Shown here piece after piece: positions 1-13,080 of a stretch of DNA of 64,000 bases. The notes under the pieces were generated by a model, which had not been told where the DNA came from, ran no database searches, and worked only from the letters and a program-made list of their open reading frames with translations. Within the stretch, counting starts at the first letter, position 1. Each line of letters starts with the position of its first letter. This DNA comes from Lucifuga dentata (lineage: Eukaryota > Chordata > Actinopteri > Ophidiiformes > Bythitidae), in assembly GCA_014773175.1 (NCBI GenBank), contig VXCM01000753.1, positions 62,001-126,000 of the forward strand, in the 5' to 3' direction. Made by a program: the position numbers and the translations under genes.

Positions 1-3000
1 TTGAACACTGTTGATATGTATCTCTATTTGCACTGCTCTCGCACTCTGTCTTGATGATTAATGTAAAACAGTTTGACAGAAGGCCAGGCCTCATGTCCCT
101 CCTGGGCAATGAGCGATAATCTGCCAGCTCCAGGCAGCTCTGGAGCAGGAAGGGAAGCTGTGTAGGCCTCCCCCCCCCCTTTCCCAGGNCCCCCCCCCCC
201 TTTCCCAGGTGAAGAGCCCCAGGGGCTGGAGTGTAGAGCCTGGAGGCTGCCCAGGTGTTCACAGTTATAACTGGCTGTCTTTCCCGGCTAGAGAGAGAAT
301 ACCACAAAGTTCATTGAATTTAATGTTGCATTCACTGTCAGGTTGTGCTCTCAGCCTGTCAGGTTTGTCTGACTGACTGTCTTCCCCTCGCTCTCATTCT
401 CTGACCTTTCACATGCACACAGTCAGACACTTCGTTTTGAAATAGTGTTTTACATGACATTTTCATAAGTTGCACTGCTGTGAAGTATTGGTGAGATTGT
501 TTTGTGATGGATTCTTCCATTCTCACACCCTTGAAAAACACTTTGAGAACTTTCTATGCTCATGTGAGAAAATTTTGTGGCATCTTTTTATGAAATTTAC
601 TTCCCTTTCTTGCATTAACCAATTTTATCTGAGTTTTTAGCCGAGTTTTAAATTGACATTGAGCATAATACTGCTTTAGCTGTACCGTGAAGGAATGACA
701 ACTGGCAGAGAGGAAGCATAATTTCTAGGGCACAAAGCCGACACTAGATGGCTGCAGATAATGGAGAAAGCAGCTAATGATACACACATACTGTAGGCAG
801 GGTGATGGAGAGAGAGAGAGAGAGGAGGAGGTGGGAATGCGAGGGAAGAAGGAGGAGGAGTAAATAAGGCAAAGGGAGGTTAAAGTGAAGGTAAAATGAT
901 CACATGAAAAGAGTAAGAAATATTGCTATTGCTTTATCATCTTTAATCAGTTATACAATTATGCCAGCCACGTCTTTGGCGATGCCAAACAAGCTAAATG
1001 TGTCATCATGTGTTGAACTAATGCAAATTATTATTACTATTATATAAGTAAGAATACTAATTATTAGTATTATGAGATTATTTATAAGTATTATTAATAA
1101 GAGAGATGGATAGGTGTTTGCATCTACCAGAAAAATGTCAATTTCAGTTCTCACAGCATTTGCATGGCCACAAATCAGACCCATTAGGGCAGCGGTTCAA
1201 ATGAAAGATGTGAGCAAAAATATGGGCCAAAAATTGATTTGTGTCACATTTGATCAGTTTTAATCGATGCAGTTTTTTTAATAATACAATATTTAATAAG
1301 ACATAAAATTTAAATCTTTAAATTAAATTAAATCTTGGGGGCTTTTGTGTTTTTATATCCTTGTTTCAGGTCATTGCATCTTACGCATTGTCTGATATTC
1401 AAGTTCTACAACATATGGATGTTGTATGTTGTATGGATGTTGTATGTATGTACTCTTTTATATTTTTGGTGTAATATCAAAACATTGGGTTGAAGGGAAA
1501 AAAACAGCTAAAGTTAAAAAGCAATTCACACCTGTGAGCAGCAATATTTCACATGAAAATGCAGTAATGTTTCTGCTCCAAAATGGGTGGTATACATCAC
1601 TTTTGTCTATGAAAAGATGAAGCTATTTCACAATCAATAGAGCAGTCAGAATATATTTTACTGGGCGCATTACACTGCAAATGAATTGTAGAGCTTGGTG
1701 AAAGCCAATTGGATAGGTGATGGAATATCAGTGGGTGACTGTCTGACAATTGGTTATATTTCCAGAACATGTAGATTAATGTGTTCGCAGCGTGCCACAT
1801 CTTGGGCATTCATTACACACATGTACACTCGCTCACATGCACGCACGCACACATACACAAATGCTTGCACTTCATTTTAAACCATTCAACACCCAAAGAA
1901 TGCTGTAGCAGCATGGATAACAAGAGTCATTGATTATCTCTAAAAGGCGAGAGGAGGATCATAATCTCACAAGTGGGGGAAGTCTTGAATATAGTTTAAA
2001 TATGTTCTCAGCACCTCTGAAATATTTATCACTTTTGAAATGCAATTGGTGTGTTTGCCTGGAGTTTATAGCATTTTCCTTTGCTGCTGCGGAGGGAATA
2101 AATGGGAAAGGGGGAATATAAAGGATAAGTCTTTATCGGGATTGGCTCAGACAGGCTTATTAAGAGCTGCTATGGTATGTACAGTACTAGAGACTCTTGT
2201 CTAGAGAGCAGATCACAGCATTAATATCAGTGGAGAGATTGGTCTTATAAATTGTAGGATATGAGTAATATAATATATTTCCATGGCTTTGGGACTTCCC
2301 TTTTATTTATGCGATGTGATTTCTGGAGAACTATCTCCATTATTGAGATAAAGAGGCTGGTTAAAGTGTAGATTTGCTCTAGGAAAACCACACTGTTACT
2401 GTATCCTTCACACATTTGCAAGGAGTAAGAAAAATTTAGCCAGACTACCAGCCAACACAAGTCATTTGAGCTTATTATTTAGATGAATTGAGTATGAACC
2501 CTGCTGTGTTAAGTCATTTTCAATCCTATAGTACTTTTACTCTGCTCAGAATCAATGAGAAAGTTGTTAATGCATTTACTCTTGGTTTGGTTTGGTTTCA
2601 CATTGAAAGTTTCAGCAAACGGAAATATATCAATAAATGCCCTGTGACAGCGCCTTGCTCTACCCATTGGTCAGAAATTTCTGTGGGCGAGAGTGAGAAA
2701 AATCTTGTAGGTCAGTAAAGTGGCCTAAGGACAGAATTGGCATTTGTTCATCGTTTTAATAATTATTTGGGCCACTTACCAAGTAAAAGAGAATACTGAA
2801 TTTCAATGCACTTCAAGACGAAAAACCACATATTGCTTCACGGCTTAAGACAATGGAGAGCATATTGAGTATGTATAGCACCATGCTAACCTTCAACATA
2901 TTAATCCAAAGACTCATCAGGTATGTGTGGTATGGTACATAAGGATCTTTTCACATCTCTTTCATTTGCTATGGGTAAAGATGGAGTTTACCATATGTTA

Positions 3001-5340
3001 ATTAACCACATGCAGTTCTCTTTGGTTCTACTTTAGGAGATCCATAGATCTTCTTGGGGTTGATTCAGGATGAGTTTCGAATCATGTTCACACAAAGGGC
3101 TCCAGAGTTTGTTTTGCAGTGGACTGAGATCACGTCTTTAAAGGGTCTTTGTGCGTTTTGTATGATTGCTGTGTTCACATCAGCTTTCATGAGTTGCAAA
3201 AATTTATGGAAACATGTTTCCTTCTTAATTTCAAACTAAACTCTATCAATATGTGCACCTGGTATCTGCAATCACAACACAACCAAGGTGTTCAGAAACC
3301 TGTAACTGAAATTATCCAACCAGATGAGTAAAGCTATCAGTAACTACGGAAATTCATTTTTAGGCATATCGTCACACTCGGTGATAAATAATCTGCTTCC
3401 TTTTGTAAATAAGAAACTGATGCCTGATACTCAGAATAGTAAATTTCAGGTACGTATGCCTTAAAAAAAAAAAAAATCATCTTCCTCACTTCACAGGCCT
3501 GTATGCATGGCATGAGTCATGAGCGACCTCATCTTAGATACTTGGGTTCACTCACCCATGTAATCAGAAACCCAGCAAGGTACCCCCACACGTACATATG
3601 TATGCAGAAACTCACATGCCTGAACAAACAGATAATACATTTACTCACACACATGCAAACACATGCACACACAAGCAACTTGCTTCTTCTATCATTGTGA
3701 AGCTCAAACATTTAATTCTAACCCAGTTTTCTTACCCCAAAATTTTAAAAATTAACTTCACACTAACAGTTTACCTAATCCTAAATTAAGAATACACCAA
3801 ATGTTAAAGGAAGAGAGTTCTATTTTTATTTTGACCATCATTCCCATGAGTTATGATATTTTACACTAGCTTCATGAGGCAACAACATGGCCCGTCAGTT
3901 TGAAATGTCCCTTTTAACCCAGTTATTATCTAAACCGGATTATTTTTGAAGAGAAATCAAAGGTAAACATAAAGTTACTGCCCAAACAGTCCTTTCTAAA
4001 TATCCATCAGAATTTGCTGAGCCACTGCAGATCTGTCATACTTACCATTGCTACTGTAACAAAGCCATGCAATGATCTTCACAGATTTTTTGAGTGCATT
4101 CAATTTGGGTTCACTTTCAAATAACTGCTTTAGAAAAGTGGGTTAAACTAGGGATGTGTTTAAAATCTGTGTGATTGTCTGGCTCACTTGTGGCTTATCC
4201 TCGTGCACTCTCTGTTTTCCCCAGATGGCAGAAATTGGTGAGTAAAAAGTTATGATGGCCAAGATAACAAGAACCAGTTTGTGAAAAGTTGTATTATCCT
4301 TTAACACTAAACTTTACTTTAAATCTCCAGTAATAAACACAACCTTAGCCCAAAATGCCACTTCAGTTCAAGTAAAATGTAACAGCCTGATCCTGTTGTA
4401 ATTTTAACACCGAATGTTAATACTTGACCTTCCCATAACTGCAAACACAACCAAAACTTTAGCCCAGAAACAATAATTTGGTCAAAACAAGAATTAACAC
4501 AAATGTCCTCACATTGCAGTTTTTACTGATATTACCATGAATCTGATGACATGGTCCTTAGAACATGCTCCACTGCTGCATTTGCTGTGTTGCTGTTAGT
4601 CTGGCATTAAAAAAAAAGAATCATAAATGTAACTGAAATTCACCTGAGCCATCACACACTTCCTGCCACATACACACATATACACACACAATTGATAGCC
4701 GATGATGACTTTCTCGAGAAGCATCTCCCTGACGTGAACAAGAAAATGTATCTGTTTGAAAGAGATACTGGCTCCTTCTCAATTAGCTCCACTACTCATC
4801 TTCTGCTATTGAATTTTTGATCTCTTTTTCTATACATTTTCACTATTCACCCCATTACATTTCAGTATGGTAATTGGATTTGATACAGAGTGGGCCATAA
4901 TGCTAAACCACCTTGTGGAAGAATCTTGATTGTTGAGATCTTAAGTGTCTCATTCCCAAATGCAGCTGTATATTCCACTTCTCTTTGAAAGTAGGAAGTT
5001 GTTGTATGCCAGAAAAGCAATTTTGGCAGGAATTTAGGTTGACATCTCGTCACCGTTTCCAGCATGCAGCAAGCAATCTCTCCTTCTGTACTGGAACAGC
5101 TGGATTCCAACCCTTTTGTCAGAAAACATGTGCCCTGCAGGGTTGCCCTTGAAGAAAAAACTGAATCCATTCCAAGTCCAGAGCACAGAAACAAAACACA
5201 GCTATGGCATTTTAATAGAGTATTTGTTTCATTAGATTTTATAGAAAGGAGAGTGACAAGAAAAAGGGAACTGAGAAATCTTTAAGGTCTCCATACCTTA
5301 AATATCCCATAAATCATGTTGTCTTAGAGCTGTAAATGAC
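1..5340. other. Gene desert, distal 3' side of irx2a
   Basis: No gene found. A C-run N duplication at about 170-208 (N at 189), a short GA run near 808-825, and CA-rich sequence near 3640-3680. Stretches at 3700-3800 and 4290-4510 rich in AACCTTAGCCC-like phrases look like old repeat remnants. The rest is unremarkable AT-rich sequence. Confidence 0.6.
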
Positions 5341-5359
5341 ATTGCATGCAAGCCAACTT

Positions 5360-5720
5360 CTTACAGAACAAAGGAGCCATTTTTTTCTGCAGCTCATTAT
5401 CAAATTTACAATAGAAGATGAACAAATTCAAATTGGCTGACACACATGCCCTTTGAGGGCAGGCTAACAATCTACATACAATAGCTCTCCATAAGTTAAA
5501 TTAGATTCTCCCTGAATAGGAATTTGATGCTTATTTCAGAACTTCAGAGGCATGTTCATTACATCGGCAAACAACATCCAGCAATGAGTGATCTGACATC
5601 GACGGGCTTTGTTGTTTCAAAAATGCAAATACTCTCAGTGTAGGATGGGTGCAAAAACAGAGACAACACGCATCCCTCCTTTCAGTCCAAATTAAGGAGA
5701 AGGCAAAGAAAAGTGGTTCC
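5360..5720. promoter_or_regulatory. Candidate conserved non-coding element A
   Basis: Repeat-free, compositionally even sequence with an AACAAAGG (TCF/SOX-like) site at 5367-5374, a TTACAATAG SOX-like site near 5405 and a perfect POU octamer ATGCAAAT at 5623-5630. Irx clusters are known for dense conserved enhancers. Conservation itself cannot be judged here. Confidence 0.28.
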
Positions 5721-7014
5721 ATTGGGACATTATCTTTTTCTCTGAGATTATCTGGGTAAAGAAATTACGAGTAGCTGATTTTAGACTGAAATAAACAGAA
5801 TTATGAAGAGACTGTATGTGGGTGATACATCAATGCATCATTAAGCTTCACAAACAAAGTTTTAGTGATTAATTACTATATTTGAATTTCTATAATTTGT
5901 TTCAGGAATATTGAGACTTTCTCTCAAACAGCCACTCTATGGAAAATAGCAGTGCTTCTCAGCTATACAATGAAGAATGAAGAAACAAAAGAAAATTGAA
6001 GAGGAGAAATTTCTCTTAGTTGAGAAATGTGTGGATTTTGCTGAAACTGCTGACATTTTACATTTACAAGTCAAGAACTAGAGGCCATATGTGAACTCAC
6101 TATTAATATTTTACTGATTAGTTTTGAAATATTAAAAACATTAATGCTGATGATACAGCTGTTGCTCTCTGCACTCCCCAACACACTATTTTATGTACAG
6201 TATATATAACTGCTGGAAATACTTTGATATGACACCATATTCTTGATATGACATCATATTCTATATTTTGCTGTTAATCAGCGATAAGAAAAAAAAATGT
6301 ACTGTCAAACCTCAAAGTGTTCCTTGAGTGCAGAGCTAATAGCCTTTTTTAATACTGTTAGATTGTTTTTCAATGGATTTTTTTCATTTGCCATAGGTCC
6401 AAAGGCCATATTGTTTCTGTTGTATTTTTTCAAGTTTATCTATGTTTAAAAGTTACTTTCATCATGATGGCAGATTTACGTGTCTGGTATTCAGGCAGAA
6501 ATAATACTGCTGACAACAATGTATTTTTCTGCTGGTGTTGGAAGTAGGGCTCCTCTAGGGTTGGCCTGGGGCCTGAGGACCAAAGAACAGGACAGGAAGT
6601 CCCTTGTTACAGTGCTGGTAACATCTTCATGGTTCATGACGTCTGAGCAAAACAGTCAGAATACAGTTTGTTCTGGTTATCGTTATCTGTGAATGTAACA
6701 AAACTTCTTCCAGAAATGATTTGCGAGCTTTTTTCATAATTGGAATTGTAGGTTAGTTATATCTCTGCATGCATGCTCATAAATCTGTGGATGTCTGTTT
6801 AATTCAAATTAAATTTCATAGTTAAATGTTATTTAAAGGAATAATATCTAAACTAGTGTTTAGTTACATAAAACCACTGCCACCATATGCATTTTTATTC
6901 ACTCATGTTGTCATTTCCTTAATGGGCTCTTCATAGGCACGCACCTTTTTTTTTTTTTTTNCTTTTTTTTTTTTTTCTTCACACTTGGCTACCTAAAGTG
7001 ATAGAGAAAAAGAC

Positions 7015-7200
7015 TCCACCAATTCATCATCATGGGCCTTCTATCATGCCCTGAGGCATAATAATAAGCTATGCATATGACCTGTGTTAATTAATGATAT
7101 ATATTCTTTAATATTAACATGCTATGTTCAAGGTAAACGAGGATCAGAGTTAATTTAATTAAGTGCACGGCTTCACGTTCCTCTGGTTATGTTTCAGTGG
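7015..7200. promoter_or_regulatory. Candidate conserved non-coding element B
   Basis: Dense homeodomain-type cores: GTTAATTAATGATAT at 7085-7099 and TTAATTTAATTAAGTG at 7150-7165, the last also NKX-like. It sits just after a poly-T/N site and contains no repeats. Confidence 0.28.
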
Positions 7201-7979
7201 TTTCATCTAATTTGGGGTTACTCATCACCATTATTTCTTACCACCTCTGTGCTCTGCCATCATTACTGAAATATTATGCTAATTACCATAAATACGTCTA
7301 ATGGAAGGAGATATTGGAATCCATTGCCCAATGAAACCTTACCTGGAGAACGTGGAGTTCATTGTTATAATATTCACTTATCCTCAGAGGTTATACTGAT
7401 CATTTTTATTTATAAATTTGCACAAAAAAGAGAAAAATCAATGAAGACAACAGAAAAAATATTAAAAGTAACATAAAAGTTCTACTAATTGAAACCAGTG
7501 TTATATGACACAATGTGCAGGAGAGGCCAAAAAACTAAAACAAAAAAAAAACAACCTATAACAGTTTATCTAGAAAGGAGTTAGAAAAACTGAGATGAAT
7601 AAATACATACTAAATCAAGTAGACTATACTTAAAACAAAGTAGGCTATGGTAAATAAACTGAAGTAGAGGCCCTGATTGTTTCAGAACTTGTCTTAATTT
7701 ATTGTGTAACATTCACTGTGATGTTAAAAGACGTCCTCAGATATGTAGGGACTGAACTAAGACTAATACTTGAAAAAGAACAAATGCATGAGTCTTCTTC
7801 CCTGAGGCATTTCCTCAAGCATTTCCAACCAACAACCAACCTCGACCTAATTCTACACTGCACATCTTGAAAACAAGATCTTGTGCACTACTTGACTTTG
7901 CCTTTTTAGACAGATAATCCTTTATGACCTGCAATGACCTGCTTTCACTTTAGTATCATTGTGACATTTTGGGTAAGAA

Positions 7980-8004
7980 CAGGACTCTTGTCACAAGAGT
8001 CCTG
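7980..8004. repeat. Perfect 25-bp palindrome
   Basis: CAGGACTCTTGT (7980-7991), one C, then ACAAGAGTCCTG (7993-8004). The arms are 12 bp with no mismatch. No flanking element was recognised. Confidence 0.8.
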
Positions 8005-8640
8005 GGAGTGTGAAGCCTCTCTTTCTCTCTTATTTCCACCCTGATCTTTGAGACCATGAGACCATCTAATTCCTATTAGTCATGAGAGGTTACATGAATG
8101 ATCCTTTAAGCCAGGTGAAGAGAGAGAAGGACAACAGTAATATTCCAACACAGGTTTTAGTTTCCAGACCATCTCATGTTTTCTCTACGTCATGTTAACA
8201 CTGCTATTTGATACGTCGGGCAAAGTAGACATATTCATTACAAACAACTAGTACAGCTTCTAACACCCCTAGCTAAGATCCAGGCTGAGATAATCAGGGA
8301 GAGGCAGAGGATGTCTTGTTGTTGTTTAAGCACTGTCGTTATAACATTTAAAGTACAAAATAGGATTGCATGACTTGGTTGGGCACTGTTACAGTGTCGG
8401 CCATCTTGTACAGAATCGCTGTGGACTCATAATTCAAGCCAGAAGGGATCACATTGCACATGAACAAACATGCACTTCTTCCTCTGTCTGCATATAAACA
8501 TACACTTTTGTTTTTGGGATTGTGACTGGGACATGTGACTTGTTTCCACGAGGTCTTATCTTTATTTTTTAATGTCAGAGCAAAGTGAGCCACAAGTTCG
8601 TAAAGTTTCTCTCAAATAATTTATTCATTTATTTCACACC

Positions 8641-8702
8641 TTCTGTATCCAGGATCACAGGGAAGCTGGAGCATAAACCAATGCAGGCTTCCAGTCCGTC
8701 AC
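8641..8702 (-). mobile_element. Degenerate L2/Maui-like LINE tail fragment, reverse orientation
   Basis: The phrase ATCACAGGGAAGCTGGAGC followed by TTCCAGTCCGTCACAAG matches the reverse complement of the fish LINE tail that includes GGCTCCAGC. Very short and diverged. Confidence 0.4.
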
Positions 8703-9204
8703 AAGATGTGTTTGTATTCTGTGTATAATGCTGCAGTAATTAGTGCATTATGTATGTTCATTGAAGAAAAACAGAAATGTGTAATCTCTTTTTTATGTTT
8801 TGTAATGGTGCTTAACCAGATTTTTCCATGTGCTTTGTTTCTTTCTGGCACGCTACTAAGAGAATCAAGACCCAAACAACTCAAAACAATTACTCAACCT
8901 CATTGAAAGGGCTGATATAGGAGCATATTTTCCCTCTCCTTCGCTTCCACAGTGAAAACTGCATTTGTGCATATCTATGCATGGTTGGTCAGCCATATAG
9001 ATGCTCATCTGTGTCTTTCATCAACTTGACAGCTTTTTCCTCCTCAGAAAGATAACATTTATTATAAACGTAAGCAATACATATTGGCCTGGAGTAAGTT
9101 TGTGGCACATTCCCGTACCTCATAATCAAGGCTGTCTGCAGTTAAGTATCCCCCATGATCTATTGACTCCATTTTTATTCACTGCCTTTCTGTCCTGGTA
9201 GGTA

Positions 9205-9560
9205 GCGGGGCTCAGCTAAGCACTGAATGCAGAGCATCCATAATTCATAAAATAGCAGGAAATGAAATAATAAGAGCAGTGAAAGACAATAATTACACAT
9301 ATTGCTTTTTATAACTAATCACTTGTTAAATCACATTAAATACTCACATATTTTGGGATTGATAGCCACTGGTCGTGTGTTGCGAACAGTAAGATCATGA
9401 CAAATATGACAAAGGTCTGGTAAATTGAATCTTTAGCAGGGCTCTTGTTGTGCTAGTGCTGCGTTAACCTTAATTACAATCATAAGTTATTATTCTTTTG
9501 TGTTTGTGGATATGCACATCAGGCCTTAAGAGAATTGAGCCGACAATGGAGCAAAGCATG
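9205..9560. promoter_or_regulatory. Candidate conserved non-coding element C
   Basis: Repeat-free sequence with GACAATAATTACAC (SOX plus homeodomain) near 9285, TTAACCTTAATTACAATC near 9465 and CCGACAATGGAGC near 9540. Confidence 0.22.
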
Positions 9561-9999
9561 AAAAAAATACCTCCATAGAAAGTCACTGGGAAATTAATGT
9601 TTTATTAATTATGTTTAAGATAATGCAGGATAAGACTAATTTTACTCCTTTTCATAAAATAAATACAAGGGAATCATATCTCACGAGAAAACCACATTCT
9701 TTAATTCATCATGAAATTAGCTTTTCTACGCTAACTGCCGTTGTGCCCTGGGATTTCACTTTGTCTTGTGTTCCTTTCTCATATTTTAATCACTCTATGG
9801 GAAAATCACTCTTGCCCCCAGCATTATGCTAATATTTAGTTTGGTTTGTATTACCCTAGTGTTTACAGCAAAATATGCTGGGGTCAAATGAGAGTCAATA
9901 TTGCTAATGTGATCAAGTTTCATATAGTTTTACTCCACTTTTCTATTTGTTTACAATAAACTGCTCCCTTAAATAATGTTTGGGATTGTGGTGTATTTT

Positions 10000-12000
10000 C
10001 TCTGACATTTAAGAAAACTCCAGATTGAGAAAATTTCTTTAAGGCACAGAATTCCAAGCAGTAATATATCTAAGGAAAGAAACTCAGAATGTATTATAGA
10101 TGTTTTACAAAAACTCAATTTTTTCCCCACATCAACCCTAACATGATAATCTCACACTGTCATTCTATCCCTCAAAACAACAAAGCTTAATTGTCATGTG
10201 GGTTTGCAACATTTCTTGGGATATAGAGAGGAGAGTTGCCAGTTTTGCCAGGTCAGTATGCCATATGGCTTGTGCTGGTGTGTCTCACAAGTGCCCCTTG
10301 TCGTATCCCAGCCTAGTGGCTTTCGATTACCGAGCTGTGGCAGTTCCTTTCCCAAGCTGCCACTACTTCTGGCAGATTATAATAAAGATGACTCTTTCAC
10401 AGTGTGAACTGCTCTCTCATGGCCAACAAACCAGACGCACACACATGGTGAGCATAGGCACAAGACACACATAAGCACACATACATAAACACACATCACA
10501 CCGTGCTAACAGCAGACTGGAGCTGAGCTGGTGACTGTCAGGATGAAATGTGAGGATTAATGGATATTTATATTTCATTACGTTTTTACACTGGCCACAG
10601 AATAATGTATCACTCTCCTGGAGATATTGAAACATATGTCAATTCCTATCTACTTACAGATATAATTCAATCTGACTTTAAACACACTGATCAAATTTTA
10701 TTAAAGCTAATACATCTATTAAAAAAAAAGGTCACAAATACAATATTGCTTCCCCACATTTATCAGATAAAGGGCCATGTGACTGGCTGTAATCTGGTTT
10801 GAGGCATTATTTTGGTGAGAGTTTGAGTGGCAAACAAAGTGATTGCTGCAGGGTGATACCAGGTGAAAGATTCTTACCAAATTGTAGAAACTGACAATTT
10901 AATAATAGTTGGGCCACAAACTCTATAGTTGTATTGGGGATTATATTAACAGTAATACAGTACGTCATATCATGCATGGTGTAGTATGTCTTCAAATATA
11001 TGATCTGTTATGTTTGGATGAAATGCTTCTTAAATTCTGTTTTTGCACTATTTATCTTGTGATTTATTTAAGTGGTGTCAGATTTTTCAGTAGAATCATA
11101 CAGAGTCTGGTCAGTGACATTTGTGAAATACAAACAAACAAACAAAAAAGAATGCATGGCCACGAGTGGGTGCTAATGTAAGAACATCCCATACCACGAC
11201 TTATATGTGGGAACGATTTAATCATAAACATGCCGTGACCATAGGATAGCTCGCCATGCCTACAAACTGATCTGAACTTTATTGTAACTGCTTTGAAACA
11301 GCTGGAGGTTGTTGGAAGCGATCGTGTGTAAGTGTATTACACTTTGTCACACTCAACAAAGTATTCTGGCAAAAGACATGATTAATTGCAAACATTTATG
11401 GGCCATAAGAATAGGTTTGCTTTATTTATAAGTAAGTCGTTCCCATGGAATAATAACTCATGGCTATGCTTTAAGTATCTTGTGGCCATGTTTTAATTAT
11501 TTTGTTTGCAGCATTAGTAAGTCGTGGCCATGTGTTATTAATATTATTATTTATTTTATTTTTTTTTCATAAATGTCACTGCCCAGGTTCTGTCATAGCA
11601 ATATAATGTCAGATAAAAGAATTAAAATTTACTCAATTCCATCACTATTTTGTACAGCAAGAAGGCTTGGACAGTCAAACCCATAGAATTGAATGCATGA
11701 GCTAACAAAGTTATCATCCTCAAATATACTGGTATATAACATTTTGTTATATATTGTGTTTAAACTTGTGAGGAAAACCTCCCACTTTAACTGCCAATGT
11801 GAGAAATAACTATTTTTAAACATCAGATTATGATTGTCAATTATGTGAAAAGTAACTTGTAATGTACAATAACCTGTCAAAAAGCTACAACAGCAGACCC
11901 TCTACCATTCAAGCAACAATGTGCTCCAGTCAGTTACCAAACCAGAAACACAAACAGAAGAAGGCATTAGCTTACCATCAACTTCCTGACACAGGTAACC
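10000..12000. other. Gene desert segment
   Basis: Apart from the palindromic MITE at 11.15-11.53 kb, AT-rich with no genes. The frames at 10196-10474 and 11629-11880 have no recognisable domain. Confidence 0.6.
11155..11532. mobile_element. Palindromic MITE with CATGGCCACGA ends
   Basis: CATGGCCACGA at 11155-11165 faces TCGTGGCCATG at 11522-11532. Inside, ACGACTTATATGTGGGAACGA-like sequence near 11196-11216 faces TAAGTCGTTCCCATGG at 11433-11446. Intermediate short copies of TGGCCATG recur near 11480. The whole region folds as a long imperfect palindrome, typical of foldback-type MITEs. Non-coding. Confidence 0.6.
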
Positions 12001-12103
12001 AGCCTCCCCACTCAGCCAAATGACTCATCACCTCTGTGAAAGAGCCGCACAGCAGCCCGGACAATATGCTTCAAAGGCAGTGACAGTGGCTATTCTACAG
12101 CCA

Positions 12104-12472
12104 CTGTGTGTGTGTGTGTGTGTGCGTGCGTGCGTGTGTGCGTGTGCTTGTGTGTGTGATTGTGTGTGTGTGTGTGTGTGTTCTGCAGGTTTTATTCAAC
12201 CCGCCACACTACACTTGGCTCCTGGTGTTGCCAGTAATCAATACAGGCCTGAAATCACCTACTGTTACCCGCCTCCCATACTGCCTGTTTTGTCCCTGAC
12301 TTAATAATGAATTAGATCCCCCTTCTATTGCAGTGGCGACTTTCTTTGTAGCCTGTCATCGCGCGCGCGCACACACACACACACACAATCAGGTGATTTG
12401 ACCACTAAGAAATTTTAAATTAAGCAAAAATCTAGTTCCTGTAGTCCTAGTTCCTGAGTTCCTGTAACTGTA

Positions 12473-12513
<41 letters not shown>

Positions 12514-12649
12514 NACACACACACACACACACTACTCAGCCAGCCAACATCAATGGTAACATTTCTATTGCATTTGCTAATCGCTGATCAATAATTCAGA
12601 ACCTGCTCTCATCTTGAAGGGTCTCTGGCTCCCTGCAACATATGGTTGT

Positions 12650-12701
<52 letters not shown>

Positions 12702-12702
12702 A
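12104..12702. repeat. Cluster of CA/TG microsatellites
   Basis: TG run at 12104-12180, a CG-to-CA run at 12360-12388, a CA run at 12476-12532 containing an N at 12514, and a TG run at 12650-12700. Opposite-strand runs within 600 bp could pair. Open frames here are dipeptide repeats only. Confidence 0.9.
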
Positions 12703-12779
12703 CTTATCACACAGGCCTATCTGTTGCGAATGGACCAAACAAGGGAAGGAAGAACTTGGTTGCAGCTGTTTTTCAGAGC

Positions 12780-13080
12780 TTGACTTTTATTCTGGCCCTC
12801 GCCTCACCATGTTACATCTAACCATAGAGCATTTAATGGCAGTTATAACAGCCAGCTCTGTCATTTGCCGTGTAAGTCGACACGATGGTTATCTGTGTAC
12901 AGGGCAACTTTCATTTCCTCCAGGCTGGGCTTTGCCTCGACTCACGCTGTCGTTATCTTTGGTGCGAGGTCCTTTGATAATTTGTCCATCATGGATTGAC
13001 TCGCTAAAGGTCTCCTGTTCTACCTCCCCTCCCCCATCTGATTAATTGGCTTGTATCAATCCTCACACTGATGTTTGTAT
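12780..13080. promoter_or_regulatory. Candidate conserved non-coding element D
   Basis: Complex sequence between microsatellite runs, with CTTTGATAAT (TCF-like) near 12972, TGATTAATTGGC at 13039-13050 and TATCAATCC near 13055 (PBX/HOX-like). Balanced base composition and CpGs stand out from the AT-rich flanks. Confidence 0.3.

Noticed and set aside
4862..5194. 110-codon minus-strand frame
   Set aside because: Complex sequence but no domain, no splice context and no overlapping evidence. Chance frames of this size are expected in 64 kb.
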